Below, one piece after another: positions 5,358 through 12,996 of a DNA stretch of 18,220 nucleotides; position 1 is the first letter of the stretch; every line of letters starts with the position of its first letter. Source of the stretch: an uncultured Bacilli bacterium (GTDB lineage Bacteria > Bacillota_I > Bacilli_A > RF39 > UBA660); NCBI GenBank assembly GCA_934096015.1, contig CAKOLD010000018.1:1-18220 (forward strand), given 5' to 3'. The notes under the pieces are model-generated. The model was given only the letters and a program-made list of their open reading frames with translations, did not search any database and had not been told where the DNA came from. Both the position numbers and the translations under genes were made by a program.

Positions 5358-6618
5358 TAACTTTTCCATATACTTTATTATTTTCTATCTTAGTTATTAT
5401 GGCTTTTTTTATTTCTCCATTATGATAATTTTCATTTAAATTTACTTTTATATAGTTATCTGTTAAGCCTTCATTATTATTTTCAATGAGAATTTCTACT
5501 TCTTTATTTAGAAATTTATTGTAATATTTTGCTTCTAAAGTTTCACTAATTTTTAGCATTTCTTTTACTCGTTCTTTTTTTATATTTTCTGGTATTTGAT
5601 TTTTCATACTGGCAGCTTTAGTATTACTTCTTGTAGAGTATGGAAATACATGGATTTTAGTAAAACCAATTTTATTTATGGTTTCTATAGTTTCTTTTAA
5701 ATTTTCATCTGTTTCGTCTGGAAAACCTACTATTAAGTCTGTAGTTATACTGATATCTGGTCTAGTTAATCTAAGTTTATTAATTATATTTATAAATTCT
5801 TCTTTATTATATTTACGATTCATTAGCTTTAAGATTTTCTCTGAACCACTTTGGATTGGAACATGCATATGACTGCATAATTTTTTATTATTTTTTAATT
5901 CAAGCATGAATTTATCAGTAAGTTCCGTAATTTCAATAGAAGAGATTCTAATACGTACAAGGTTTGGTAATGGAGTAATTTTTTTTATAAGATCCGTTAA
6001 ATCATAATCTTTATCTTCTCCATAGTGTCCAGTGTGAATACCTGTTAAAACTATTTCTTTATAGCCATTTTCAGTTAATTTTTTTATTTCTTCATAGGCT
6101 TCATTAATGTCTTTACTTCTACAGTTTCCTCTCATGTAAGGAATAATACAGTATGAGCAATAATTGTTGCAGCCATCTTGAATTTTAACAAAGCCTCTGG
6201 TTCTGTTTAAAAATTTATCTATTTCCATGTTTTCAAAAGGTATTGTCATGATATCATCAAATATAATTTTCTTTTGTTTATTTTTCTTATAATCTTCTAT
6301 TAAATCAACAATAATGCTTTTATTGTGATTTCCTATTAAAATATCTATATTTAAGTCAATTAAATTTTCTTTATGATGTTCTGCTGCACACCCACAGACT
6401 GCTAATACAGCGTTAGGATTTTCTCTTTTGGCTTGTCTAATAATTTTACGACTTTTCGCATCACTTTGATTGGTTACAGTGCAAGTATTAATTACTATTA
6501 CATCGGGGTGTTCATTTATATTTACTATTTCATAATTCTTTTTAATAAATTGTTCTTTAATGTATTCTGATTCATAGGCATTTACTTTGCATCCTAAAGT
6601 TAAAACACAGGCTTTCAT
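5350..6618 (-). CDS. mtaB: tRNA (t6A37) methylthiotransferase MtaB
   Basis: MtaB is a radical SAM methylthiotransferase that converts t6A to ms2t6A at position 37 of ANN-decoding tRNAs. The 422-residue product shows the three-part layout of the family. The N-terminal domain starts MKACVLTLGCKVNAYES and supplies auxiliary-cluster cysteines (Cys10, Cys46 in NTCTVTN, Cys77 in VCGCAAE). The radical SAM motif is DGCNNYCSYCIIPYMRG (Cys150, Cys154, Cys157). A C-terminal TRAM-like tRNA-binding domain follows (from about residue 365). The opening TLGCKVNAYES favours MtaB over MiaB or RimO. It has its own strong promoter and an AAAGGAG-like ribosome binding site. Confidence 0.95.
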   Translation of the reverse strand: MKACVLTLGCKVNAYESEYIKEQFIKKNYEIVNINEHPDVIVINTCTVTNQSDAKSRKIIRQAKRENPNAVLAVCGCAAEHHKENLIDLNIDILIGNHNKSIIVDLIEDYKKNKQKKIIFDDIMTIPFENMEIDKFLNRTRGFVKIQDGCNNYCSYCIIPYMRGNCRSKDINEAYEEIKKLTENGYKEIVLTGIHTGHYGEDKDYDLTDLIKKITPLPNLVRIRISSIEITELTDKFMLELKNNKKLCSHMHVPIQSGSEKILKLMNRKYNKEEFINIINKLRLTRPDISITTDLIVGFPDETDENLKETIETINKIGFTKIHVFPYSTRSNTKAASMKNQIPENIKKERVKEMLKISETLEAKYYNKFLNKEVEILIENNNEGLTDNYIKVNLNENYHNGEIKKAIITKIENNKVYGKVID

Positions 6619-6640
6619 ATACTACTCCTTTTTCAGACTT

Positions 6641-6669
6641 ATTATACTCGTATGAATTCGTTTGTTCAA
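6641..6669 (-). promoter_or_regulatory. Promoter of mtaB
   Basis: TTGAAC (minus strand, 6664-6669) and TATAAT (6641-6646) are separated by exactly 17 nt, about 25 nt before the start codon. It lies directly after the U tract of the terminator at 6672-6694. Confidence 0.75.
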
Positions 6670-6671
6670 GT

Positions 6672-6694
6672 AAAAAAACTAGATAAATCTAGTT
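6672..6694 (-). terminator. Terminator overlapping the stop codon of the 169-aa gene
   Basis: AACTAGAT and ATCTAGTT (6677-6694) form a perfect 8-bp stem with a 2-nt spacer (in practice a 4-nt loop), followed on the minus strand by a T run to 6672. The TAG stop at 6689-6691 is part of the stem. Confidence 0.85.
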
Positions 6695-7198
6695 CGTTAA
6701 ATTTTGTTGTAATTGTTTTAAAGCTTTTAAAAATGCTTCTTCTTTATCATAATGCATTAATTTGACTTTTAGTTCTATTTCTTTTTCTTGTTGTTCTGGC
6801 ATTTTGTATTCTTCTATGTTTATTTTTTTTACTTTTAATTCATCACTATCATATTTATAGTCTTCATCGTAATTTATTTTAAAATTATTTTTGTTTTTTA
6901 TTAACTCATCATAACTTATAATTGCATTATTTTCTTGTTCTTCTTCATAGTTAGTTAATTCTATATTTCCAGGATTATAGTCTGTTTCTATTGCTTCACA
7001 AATTCTCATTATATCGTATGCATCATTATTTCCTTCTTTTTCATATTTTACTTCATCCACGAACACATCATCCCTCTTTATTAAATAAATTATATATATT
7101 AAGGCTATTATCAACAAAAATGTTCCTGTTAGGAAGAAATAATCTCCCATACTAAGGCTGTAAAGAAAGCCAAAAATATTTTCTAAAAATTGTTTCAC
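6689..7198 (-). CDS. Hypothetical membrane-anchored acidic protein, 169 aa
   Basis: The start is GTG at 7198, 10 nt after AAGGAG. One hydrophobic segment lies at about residues 18-41 (MGDYFFLTGTFLLIIALIYI), followed by KRDD. The remaining ~125 residues are highly charged and rich in Glu, Lys and Asn, with a helical C-terminus (EAFLKALKQLQQNL). The positive residues just after the membrane segment suggest that the charged part faces the cytoplasm. I do not recognise a family. It sits between rmuC and mtaB with terminators on both sides. A scaffold or cell-envelope role is possible but unsupported. Confidence 0.8.
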   Translation of the reverse strand: MKQFLENIFGFLYSLSMGDYFFLTGTFLLIIALIYIIYLIKRDDVFVDEVKYEKEGNNDAYDIMRICEAIETDYNPGNIELTNYEEEQENNAIISYDELIKNKNNFKINYDEDYKYDSDELKVKKINIEEYKMPEQQEKEIELKVKLMHYDKEEAFLKALKQLQQNLTN

Positions 7199-7235
7199 TG
7201 CTAAGACACTCCTTCTTGATGTTAATATTATAACA

Positions 7236-7271
7236 AAAAAACGAAAAAAGTTTACGTTTTTTTTCGTTTTT
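7236..7271 (-). terminator. Terminator of the VTT-rmuC operon
   Basis: An A-rich arm containing ACGAAAAAA (7241-7249) pairs with TTTTTTCGT (7259-7267), extended by A/T pairs outside. The symmetric A and T runs allow it to work on both strands; on the minus strand it lies just past the rmuC stop. Confidence 0.75.
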
Positions 7272-7277
7272 ACATTT

Positions 7278-8366
7278 TTAATTTACATTGTTATCTTCAA
7301 GTTGCTTTACATCTATATTAACTCCACTTATATTTTCAAAGCGTTTAGTTATCTTTTCTGTTGTAGTATGAATGTCTTTTACGTCTTTGTTAACAGTGTC
7401 AATGCTTCTGGATAATTTATCCCATCTTTCTTTGTATCTGTTAAATTCAATTCCTAATTTATTTAATTCATTATGGATTACTGCTGCATATTTGTCTCTT
7501 TCCATATTTTTAACGATCATTCCAATAATTGTAAGTGTACTCATTAGCGTAGTTGGACTAGTTATCCATACTTTAGAAGCATAACTATATTTAACCAAAT
7601 CTGGATGGTAAGCATTTATTTCTGCAAATATAGCTTCTGCTGGTAAAAACATAATTGCTTCATTTGCAGTTAATCCTGGAATAATATATTTATTTTTTAT
7701 AGCATCAATGTGTTTTTTAACATCAGCTTTAAACATTTTAGTCGCTAATTCTCTTTCGGCTTTATCTAATTTTTTATCTGTCATTTTTTGATAATTTTCT
7801 AAAGGGAATTTAGAATCAATACAAATCGTTCCTAAAGGTTTTGGGGCAAATAATATGGCATCTGCAATAAACTTATTAGGTAAAGTATATTGAGTTTGAT
7901 ATATCTTATCATTTTTTTCTCCAAATACACTTGAAAGTATATAATTTAAATTGGTTTCTCCAAAAATTCCTCTAGTCTTTTTATCTGTCAAAATTGATTG
8001 CAAACTAACAATGTCGTTTGATAAACCGTCGATTTTCTTTTGAGCTTCATCAATTTTACTTAATCTTTCTAAAATATTAGTAAATGTTTTATTGGTTTTT
8101 TCAAAATTACTGTCTAATCTTTCATTAACTTTGTCGTTAATTAAATTTAATCTATTTTCAATCTTATCATTTAATTTTTCAAAGTCACTTGTTAGATTTC
8201 TAGAAAAGGAATATTTAAACTCTCCTATTTCTTTAGTTAAATCTGTTTCAAATTTTCCTAATTTTTCAATTACTTCATTATTGTTTTTATTATTATTTTT
8301 TATTAATACAATTATCAATAAGATAATTACTATTATTAATAAACCAATTATTATATAATCTATCAT
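7278..8366 (-). CDS. rmuC: RmuC-family protein, inner-membrane-anchored nuclease-fold protein
   Basis: RmuC proteins limit inversions and rearrangements at short inverted repeats; the family has a restriction-endonuclease-like fold. I place the start at ATG 8366 (362 aa): AGGAG is 9 nt upstream, whereas the TTG at 8375 would touch the ribosome binding site. An N-terminal membrane anchor (about residues 2-23) is followed by a coiled coil (about 30-120). The conserved RmuC core contains KKTRGIFGE (129-137) and DSKFPLENY (184-192), then an α-helical C-terminus. It begins 1 nt after the stop of the upstream VTT gene, with its ribosome binding site inside that gene, so the two are translationally coupled. 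The terminator at 7236-7271 ends the unit. Confidence 0.93.
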   Translation of the reverse strand: MIDYIIIGLLIIVIILLIIVLIKNNNKNNNEVIEKLGKFETDLTKEIGEFKYSFSRNLTSDFEKLNDKIENRLNLINDKVNERLDSNFEKTNKTFTNILERLSKIDEAQKKIDGLSNDIVSLQSILTDKKTRGIFGETNLNYILSSVFGEKNDKIYQTQYTLPNKFIADAILFAPKPLGTICIDSKFPLENYQKMTDKKLDKAERELATKMFKADVKKHIDAIKNKYIIPGLTANEAIMFLPAEAIFAEINAYHPDLVKYSYASKVWITSPTTLMSTLTIIGMIVKNMERDKYAAVIHNELNKLGIEFNRYKERWDKLSRSIDTVNKDVKDIHTTTEKITKRFENISGVNIDVKQLEDNNVN

Positions 8367-8367
8367 A

Positions 8368-8964
8368 TTATTCAACTCCTGTCTTTTTATTTATTAATTT
8401 ACTTAGAATATAGGCAATAAGCATTAAAACTAAAATTTTTAGAAGATATATTGGGTGTTTAATACTATCAATTAGGGTCACACCAACATAACCCCAAAAA
8501 TATACTAAAAAGATTTTACCTATTGCTAAGGCTGTTAAATATTTTTTCTTTGACATTTCCGAAAGGCCTGCTGCTATATTAATCATAAAAGCTGGGGTAA
8601 ATGGTAAGGCAATTAATAAAACGAGATTTTCCAGTTTAATAGTATTAAATATTTTTTTTAATTTATTTAATTGTTTATGTTCTTTAGAATCGAGATATCG
8701 ATCAAAAGGTCCTTTTAGGTTATGTTTAACTAATGAGTAAGAAATATAACAACCAAGTATTGTAAAAAGATAACTTATTATAAAACCAAGTATTTGGCCA
8801 AAAGCATAGAAATTTAAAGTTATAAATACACTTAGTGGTAATATAGGAATCATGGATTCTATAATAATTAGAAAACATCCTAATAAAGGACCTACCGTTC
8901 CTAAAGAATTTAATATATTAGTAATTATTGTATCTAAATTATTTAGTATATTCATATCTATCAC
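8368..8964 (-). CDS. VTT-domain (DedA/TVP38-type) membrane protein
   Basis: This 198-residue polytopic protein shows the reentrant-loop signatures of the VTT/DedA superfamily: ESMIPILPLSVFI (36-48) and ALPFTPAFMINIAAGLSEM (119-137), with hydrophobic segments around 25-50, 55-80, 112-135, 145-165 and 172-190. Relatives in this superfamily include undecaprenyl-phosphate flippases and lipid scramblases, so lipid transport is likely; the substrate cannot be read from sequence. The start is uncertain: GTG at 8964 or ATG at 8955. Neither has a clear ribosome binding site, and a TATAAT lies exactly 7 nt upstream of the GTG, suggesting a leaderless message. It is the first gene of a two-gene unit with rmuC. 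Confidence 0.88.
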   Translation of the reverse strand: MIDMNILNNLDTIITNILNSLGTVGPLLGCFLIIIESMIPILPLSVFITLNFYAFGQILGFIISYLFTILGCYISYSLVKHNLKGPFDRYLDSKEHKQLNKLKKIFNTIKLENLVLLIALPFTPAFMINIAAGLSEMSKKKYLTALAIGKIFLVYFWGYVGVTLIDSIKHPIYLLKILVLMLIAYILSKLINKKTGVE

Positions 8965-8971
8965 TTTTCAT

Positions 8972-8977
8972 ATTATA
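8972..8977 (-). promoter_or_regulatory. -10 element placing transcription start at the VTT gene start codon
   Basis: TATAAT on the minus strand is followed by 7 nt and then GTG (8962-8964), so initiation would fall on or next to the start codon. The -35 region is poor, being the T run of the preceding terminator. Confidence 0.5.
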
Positions 8978-8991
8978 ATACATTTTAAGGT

Positions 8992-9060
8992 AAAAAAAAA
9001 GTTGTTATTTTATTAGTTTTACTACGTTGTAACCTAGTAATTCTAATTTGCTAACAACTT
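8992..9060 (-). terminator. Terminator built into the 3' end of the rhodanese gene
   Basis: On the minus strand AAGTTGTTA (9052-9060) pairs with TAACAACTT (8999-9007), followed by a run of about ten T. Within the loop TTAG pairs with CTAA and TTACTA with TAGTAA, giving a long interrupted hairpin. The TAA stop (9005-9007) is in the basal stem, so the hairpin consists mostly of coding sequence. Confidence 0.6.
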
Positions 9061-9220
9061 CTCTACTCTTAATTCCATTTTTACAATAAAAATAGTATTT
9101 GTTTTCTTTTTTTAAATATTTTTCTGGATTATATATTAATTTTTGATATGGTATATAATCCGTTTCTAAATTAATGAGAATTCCATCATTTTGAAATTCA
9201 TTATATTTTACTGTCTTCAT
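9005..9220 (-). CDS. Minimal rhodanese-like protein, 71 aa
   Basis: The C-terminal half, YYFYCKNGIKSREVVSKLELLGYNVV, carries a rhodanese-type active-site loop C-K-N-G-I-K-S with the candidate sulfur-carrying Cys46, followed by the usual helix and GY-x-V strand. The N-terminal half has the INLETDYIPYQKL pattern that replaces the usual IDVR...F..GHI region. At 71 residues it is clearly shorter than the ~100-residue single-domain family, and it stops just before the final glycine-rich segment. It may be a reduced sulfurtransferase or a fold used for another purpose. It has no ribosome binding site; a TATAAT at 9226-9231 ends 5 nt before the start codon. Confidence 0.75.
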   Translation of the reverse strand: MKTVKYNEFQNDGILINLETDYIPYQKLIYNPEKYLKKENKYYFYCKNGIKSREVVSKLELLGYNVVKLIK

Positions 9221-9225
9221 ATTTT

Positions 9226-9258
9226 ATTATATGCATTTATTTTTTGTTTTGTTATAAT
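9226..9258. promoter_or_regulatory. Divergent -10 elements between the rhodanese and zinc-ribbon genes
   Basis: On the minus strand TATAAT (9226-9231) lies 5 nt before the rhodanese start. On the plus strand TATAAT (9253-9258) lies 23 nt before the zinc-ribbon start, followed by AGAGAGGTG as its ribosome binding site. Neither has a convincing -35. The 61-bp gap contains nothing else I can identify. Confidence 0.45.
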
Positions 9259-9281
9259 TATATTATAGAGAGAGGTGTAAA

Positions 9282-10325
9282 ATGAAAGCTTTGGATAACA
9301 AATGTCCATATTGTGGAGCATCTGTTAGTTTTGATCCAAAAAAACAGTTATGGCACTGCGATTATTGTGATAGTGATTTGACTAAAGAAGATTTAAATAA
9401 GCGTAATAGCAATGCCAGTAGTGATGAAAATAATTTAAAGGAAAATAATATTGAAGTTGATTCTTATACTTGTAAAAGTTGTGGAGCAACTTTAATTGCT
9501 GATGAAAATACGGCAGCAACATTTTGTGTTTATTGTGGTAATACTGCTATTTTAAAAAATAAGTTAACTGGGACTTATGCTCCAGATTATATAATTCCTT
9601 TTAAAAATACAAAAGAAGAAATAGTAGAAAATTTTAAGAGTTTACAAAAAGGTAGAATATTGATGCCTAAATTCTTTAATAACCCCAAGAATATCGAAAA
9701 AATTACTGGAGTATACATTCCTTTTTGGCTTTTTGACTTAAAGGTTAAAGGAGAAATAAATTTTGATGCAACTCGTGTTAGAAGTTGGACAAGTGGTGAT
9801 TATAGATACACAGAAACTAAAATTTATGAATTAAAAAGAGGTATCGATATTAATTTTAATAAGATACCCGCAGACGGTTCTAGCCATTTTGATGATGAAT
9901 TAATGCAATCTTTAGAGCCTTTTAAATATGATAAATTAGAAAAATATAATCATGCTTACTTATCTGGTTTTTTAGCAGAAAAATATGATGTGGATAAAAA
10001 TACAACATTTGAAATTGCTAAAGAGCGTGCTAATACATCTGCTACAAGTGAAGCTAGAGCTACTTGTACGGGATATAGCAGTGTAACTAAAAAAAATGAT
10101 AGCTTTGAAGCTCAAGAAATTAAAACAAATTATGTATTATTACCAGTATGGATGCTTAACGTTAAATTTAATTCAAAAAATTACATTTTTGCAATGAACG
10201 GTCAAACTGGTAAAATTGTTGGTAACATACCTGTTCATAAAGGTAAAGCTTTACTTTTATGGCTTGTTAGTTTTATTGGATTTATGTTAATTTGTACTTT
10301 ATTTTGGGTGGTGTTTATTAGATGA
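9282..10325 (+). CDS. Double zinc-ribbon protein with C-terminal membrane anchor
   Basis: The 347-residue protein opens with two zinc ribbons: Cys8/11 with Cys26/29 (CPYCG...CDYCD) and Cys64/67 with Cys82/85 (CKSCG...CVYCG). A ~230-residue middle region includes YIIPFKNTKEEI and IPFWLFDLKVKG. The last 25 residues form one hydrophobic anchor. The tail-anchored layout puts the zinc ribbons in the cytoplasm. This architecture recurs in Gram-positive genomes as uncharacterised primosome-helicase-like zinc-ribbon or TFIIB-type annotations; I infer no helicase activity. The TGA stop overlaps the start of the next gene (ATGA), so the two products are probably co-translated and may act together at the membrane. 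The start is supported by AGAGAGGTG about 6 nt upstream. Confidence 0.85.
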   Translation: MKALDNKCPYCGASVSFDPKKQLWHCDYCDSDLTKEDLNKRNSNASSDENNLKENNIEVDSYTCKSCGATLIADENTAATFCVYCGNTAILKNKLTGTYAPDYIIPFKNTKEEIVENFKSLQKGRILMPKFFNNPKNIEKITGVYIPFWLFDLKVKGEINFDATRVRSWTSGDYRYTETKIYELKRGIDINFNKIPADGSSHFDDELMQSLEPFKYDKLEKYNHAYLSGFLAEKYDVDKNTTFEIAKERANTSATSEARATCTGYSSVTKKNDSFEAQEIKTNYVLLPVWMLNVKFNSKNYIFAMNGQTGKIVGNIPVHKGKALLLWLVSFIGFMLICTLFWVVFIR

Positions 10326-11239
10326 AAAAGTATATAATATTATTATTAACTGTGTTTTTGATACCTGTTCATGCAAGTACTCAAACTTATCCTAGAACTG
10401 AAGAAGATTTAAGAGTAAGAGATTGGGTAAAGGTTAACGAAAATAATAAATATAACATTATGCAAACTCCAAGTGTCTTGGAAACTGAAAAAATTTATGA
10501 CTTTGCTGATTTATTAACTGAAGAACAAGAATTAGAATTATTTACGGCTGTACAAGATTATATAAATACATATGATTTGGACTTAGCTTTAGTAACTACA
10601 AATAATAACTATTCTACTGCAGAAGTTTACGCTGATGATTTTTATGATTACAATAATTTTGGAATTGGCGATAAACGAAATGGACTACTTGTTTTGATAG
10701 ATATGCAAAACAGAAAATTCCATATATCAACTACTGGTGAAGCAATTTTAATGTTTAATCAAAATAGAATTGATGCAATTTTAGATGATATGACTCCTTA
10801 TATGGTTAGTGGTGATTATTATAATGCCTTTTATACTAGCGTTCAAGATATAATAAATTTTACAAGTCAAGGAATTCCAGAAGGAAATAAAGATAGTTAT
10901 ATTGATGATGATGGAAATTATGTTTACGTTAAGCCAAAAGGTCCTTATCCTCTATCTACCTTCTTAATTATAAGTGCCATTGGCTCTACAATAGTACTTG
11001 TTATATTCATATCTAAAAATAAACTTGTAAGAAAAGCTTATGAAGCTTCTAGTTATTTAGATGAAAATAATAAAGTTGTTAATAATTTAGGCGATCAATA
11101 TATTACTAGTCATACTGAACATGTTCGTATAGTTACTGATTCTAGTAGTGGCGGTGGAAGCAGCTTTAGTAGTGGTGGATCTTCTACTCACACTTCTAGT
11201 AGTGGTAGTAGCCACGGTGGTGGCGGAAGAAGTTTCTAG
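10322..11239 (+). CDS. TPM-domain protein (YgcG-like), membrane-anchored
   Basis: Residues 1-19 form a signal peptide (MKKYIILLLTVFLIPVHAS). A TPM domain follows (about 55-185), with the family pattern YDFADLLTEEQE near its start, DLALVTTN, and GIGDKRNGLLVLID with the acidic/Gly residues typical of the fold. A membrane segment lies at about 212-231. The C-terminus is a low-complexity Gly/Ser/His tail (about 274-305, ending GGGGRSF), common in this family. TPM domains occur in membrane-protein quality control and in proposed phosphatases; the role here is unknown. It overlaps the zinc-ribbon gene by 4 nt and ends in a terminator that shares its stop codon. Confidence 0.9.
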   Translation: MKKYIILLLTVFLIPVHASTQTYPRTEEDLRVRDWVKVNENNKYNIMQTPSVLETEKIYDFADLLTEEQELELFTAVQDYINTYDLDLALVTTNNNYSTAEVYADDFYDYNNFGIGDKRNGLLVLIDMQNRKFHISTTGEAILMFNQNRIDAILDDMTPYMVSGDYYNAFYTSVQDIINFTSQGIPEGNKDSYIDDDGNYVYVKPKGPYPLSTFLIISAIGSTIVLVIFISKNKLVRKAYEASSYLDENNKVVNNLGDQYITSHTEHVRIVTDSSSGGGSSFSSGGSSTHTSSSGSSHGGGGRSF

Positions 11240-11256
11240 ATTTTAGAAACTTTTTT
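11230..11256 (+). terminator. Terminator overlapping the TPM gene stop
   Basis: AAGTTTCTA (11230-11238) and TAGAAACTT (11244-11252) form a perfect 9-bp stem followed by a T run. The TAG stop at 11237-11239 lies at the end of the first arm. Confidence 0.85.
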
Positions 11257-11311
11257 AATGGAAAGATATTTATCTTATTTTCTATATCTTTAAATTTTTT
11301 AAAATTAGAAC

Positions 11312-11347
11312 AAAAAAAGAGCACTATTTTGCTTCTTCTTGTGCTCT
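11312..11347 (-). terminator. Terminator enclosing the rny stop codon
   Basis: On the minus strand AGAGCAC (11341-11347) pairs with GTGCTCT (11318-11324), followed by seven T. The last codons of rny and its TAG (11324-11326) are inside the hairpin. Confidence 0.85.
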
Positions 11348-12874
11348 AGTTTCCCTAATTACTGTAATTTTTATTGTTCCTGGATATTGCATTTCTGCTT
11401 CTATTTTTTCTTTTATTTCTCTAGCAAGTTTGTAGCTTTCTAAATCGTCAATTTCGTTTGGTTTAACTAAAACTCTGATTTCTCTTCCAGCTTGCATTGC
11501 GTATGACTTATCAACTCCATCAAAACTATTACCAATACTTTCTAATTGTTCCAAACGTTTGATGTAGTTTTCCATTGAGTCATTTCTAGCTCCAGGTCTA
11601 GCTGCTGATAATGAGTCAGCAATTTGTACTAAGACAGCAATAATACTTTTTTGTTCTCCACCGTGGTGAGATTCTATTGAATTTATTACGATTGGATCTT
11701 CATGATATTTTTTAGCAATATTTACGCCAATATCTACATGACTTCCTTCCATTTCGAAATCAATAGATTTACCTATGTCATGAAGAAGTCCCGCTCTTTT
11801 AGCTAATGTTATGTTTTCTCCTAACTCTGCAGCCATCAAGCCACAAAGGTGAGCTACTTCTTTACTATGAGTCAAAGCATTTTGTCCATAACTGGTACGG
11901 AAATTTAATTTTCCAATAAGTTTTACTAGTTCTGGATCAACTTTAGTTAATCCTAATTCATAAATTGTTTCATTTCCAATTTCCATGATTTTAGCATTCA
12001 TATCATTACAGACTTTATCGTATAATTCTTCTATTCTAGTTGGATGAATTCTGCCATCTTTGATTAATGTTTCTATTGTTATTTTAGCAATTTCTCTTCT
12101 ATAAGGATCAAATGATGATATAACTATAGCTTCAGGTGTATCATCAATTATTAAATCAACTCCTGTAACAGCTTCAATAGTTCTAATATTTCTTCCTTCT
12201 CTACCTATAAGTCTTCCTTTTAAATCATCACTTGGTAGATTAATTGTTGAAACAGTTTGTAAGTTTGTTACATCGTTTGAGTATCTTTGCATACTATTTA
12301 CTAATAAATTTTTAGCTTTTTTATCTACTTCCAAAACTGCTTCTGCTTCTTTTTCTTTAGCAAGTTCAGCTATTTCTCTTGATAGAGATTGTTCTACTCT
12401 ATCCATTATTTGTTCACGAGCTTTTTCTTTTGAAAGTTTAGAAATACTTTCTAATCTTTCCATTTCTTGTTTTAATAACTCGTCCATTTTTAACTCTTTT
12501 TCTTGGATTTGTTTTTGTAAAGCATTTAAATTATTGTTTTTTTCTTCTAATAAATTATCTCTATTTTGTAAATTTTCTTCGCGTTTATCTAAAGATTTTT
12601 CTCTTGTTAACAAGCGTTCTTCTTGACTTAAAACTTCTTGTTTACGTTCTTTTATTTCACTTTCTAACTCTTGTTTTAATTTATAACTTTCTTCTTTTAT
12701 CTCTAAAAGACTATCTCTTTTATGTTTTTCTGCTTCTTTTTTTGCGTTTTCTAATAATTTTTCTGCTTTTTTGCCTGCTCCTGCTCCTGTTAATACAACA
12801 AAAATAAATATTAACACAGCTCCGGCAATTAAACCAATTATAAGAGCTAATATGGACATTGTGTTAAATTCCAT
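11324..12874 (-). CDS. rny: Ribonuclease Y
   Basis: RNase Y is the membrane-bound endoribonuclease that starts bulk mRNA decay in many Firmicutes. The 516-residue product has normal family length. An N-terminal membrane anchor (about 7-28) is followed by a long coiled coil (about 35-195, Glu/Lys-rich). The KH domain contains GRLIGREGRNIRTIEAVTG (220-238). The HD domain carries LTHSKEVAHL, AGLLHDIGKS with His365-Asp366, and ESHHGGE. All expected motifs are intact. GAAGGAGAG precedes the start, with a strong promoter further upstream. Its position downstream of recA recalls the recA-rny neighbourhood of Bacillus, although here each gene has its own promoter or terminator. Confidence 0.98.
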   Translation of the reverse strand: MEFNTMSILALIIGLIAGAVLIFIFVVLTGAGAGKKAEKLLENAKKEAEKHKRDSLLEIKEESYKLKQELESEIKERKQEVLSQEERLLTREKSLDKREENLQNRDNLLEEKNNNLNALQKQIQEKELKMDELLKQEMERLESISKLSKEKAREQIMDRVEQSLSREIAELAKEKEAEAVLEVDKKAKNLLVNSMQRYSNDVTNLQTVSTINLPSDDLKGRLIGREGRNIRTIEAVTGVDLIIDDTPEAIVISSFDPYRREIAKITIETLIKDGRIHPTRIEELYDKVCNDMNAKIMEIGNETIYELGLTKVDPELVKLIGKLNFRTSYGQNALTHSKEVAHLCGLMAAELGENITLAKRAGLLHDIGKSIDFEMEGSHVDIGVNIAKKYHEDPIVINSIESHHGGEQKSIIAVLVQIADSLSAARPGARNDSMENYIKRLEQLESIGNSFDGVDKSYAMQAGREIRVLVKPNEIDDLESYKLAREIKEKIEAEMQYPGTIKITVIRETRAQEEAK

Positions 12875-12927
12875 ATCATACTCTCCTTCTATATAAATAA
12901 TTATAATTAATAAATACTTATATTATA

Positions 12928-12956
12928 ATTATAAAGTTTATTTGCTTTTTTTGCAA
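12928..12956 (-). promoter_or_regulatory. Promoter of rny
   Basis: TTGCAA (minus strand, 12951-12956) is 17 nt from TATAAT (12928-12933). It leaves a leader of about 50 nt, very AT-rich, before the start codon. Confidence 0.7.
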
Positions 12957-12976
12957 TGAAAAATATTTTTATAAAG

Positions 12977-12995
12977 AAAAAAGCCACTAAGTGGC
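12977..12995 (-). terminator. Terminator of the lipoprotein gene
   Basis: GCCAC and GTGGC around a 3-nt loop (12983-12995), followed on the minus strand by six T. It begins just 1 nt after the stop codon. Confidence 0.85.
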
Positions 12996-12996
12996 A

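Noticed and set aside
8367..8375. TTG start for RmuC at 8375
   Set aside because: It would directly abut the AGGAG site; ATG at 8366 has proper spacing and a normal membrane-anchor N-terminus.
11262..11292. Second hairpin (AAAGATAT / ATATCTTT) after the TPM gene as a terminator
   Set aside because: The stem is only A/T-rich with a long loop and a delayed T run; the hairpin at 11230-11256 is sufficient.
12604..12807. Leu-rich plus-strand ORF resembling a membrane peptide
   Set aside because: It is the antisense shadow of the Glu/Lys-rich coiled coil of RNase Y.
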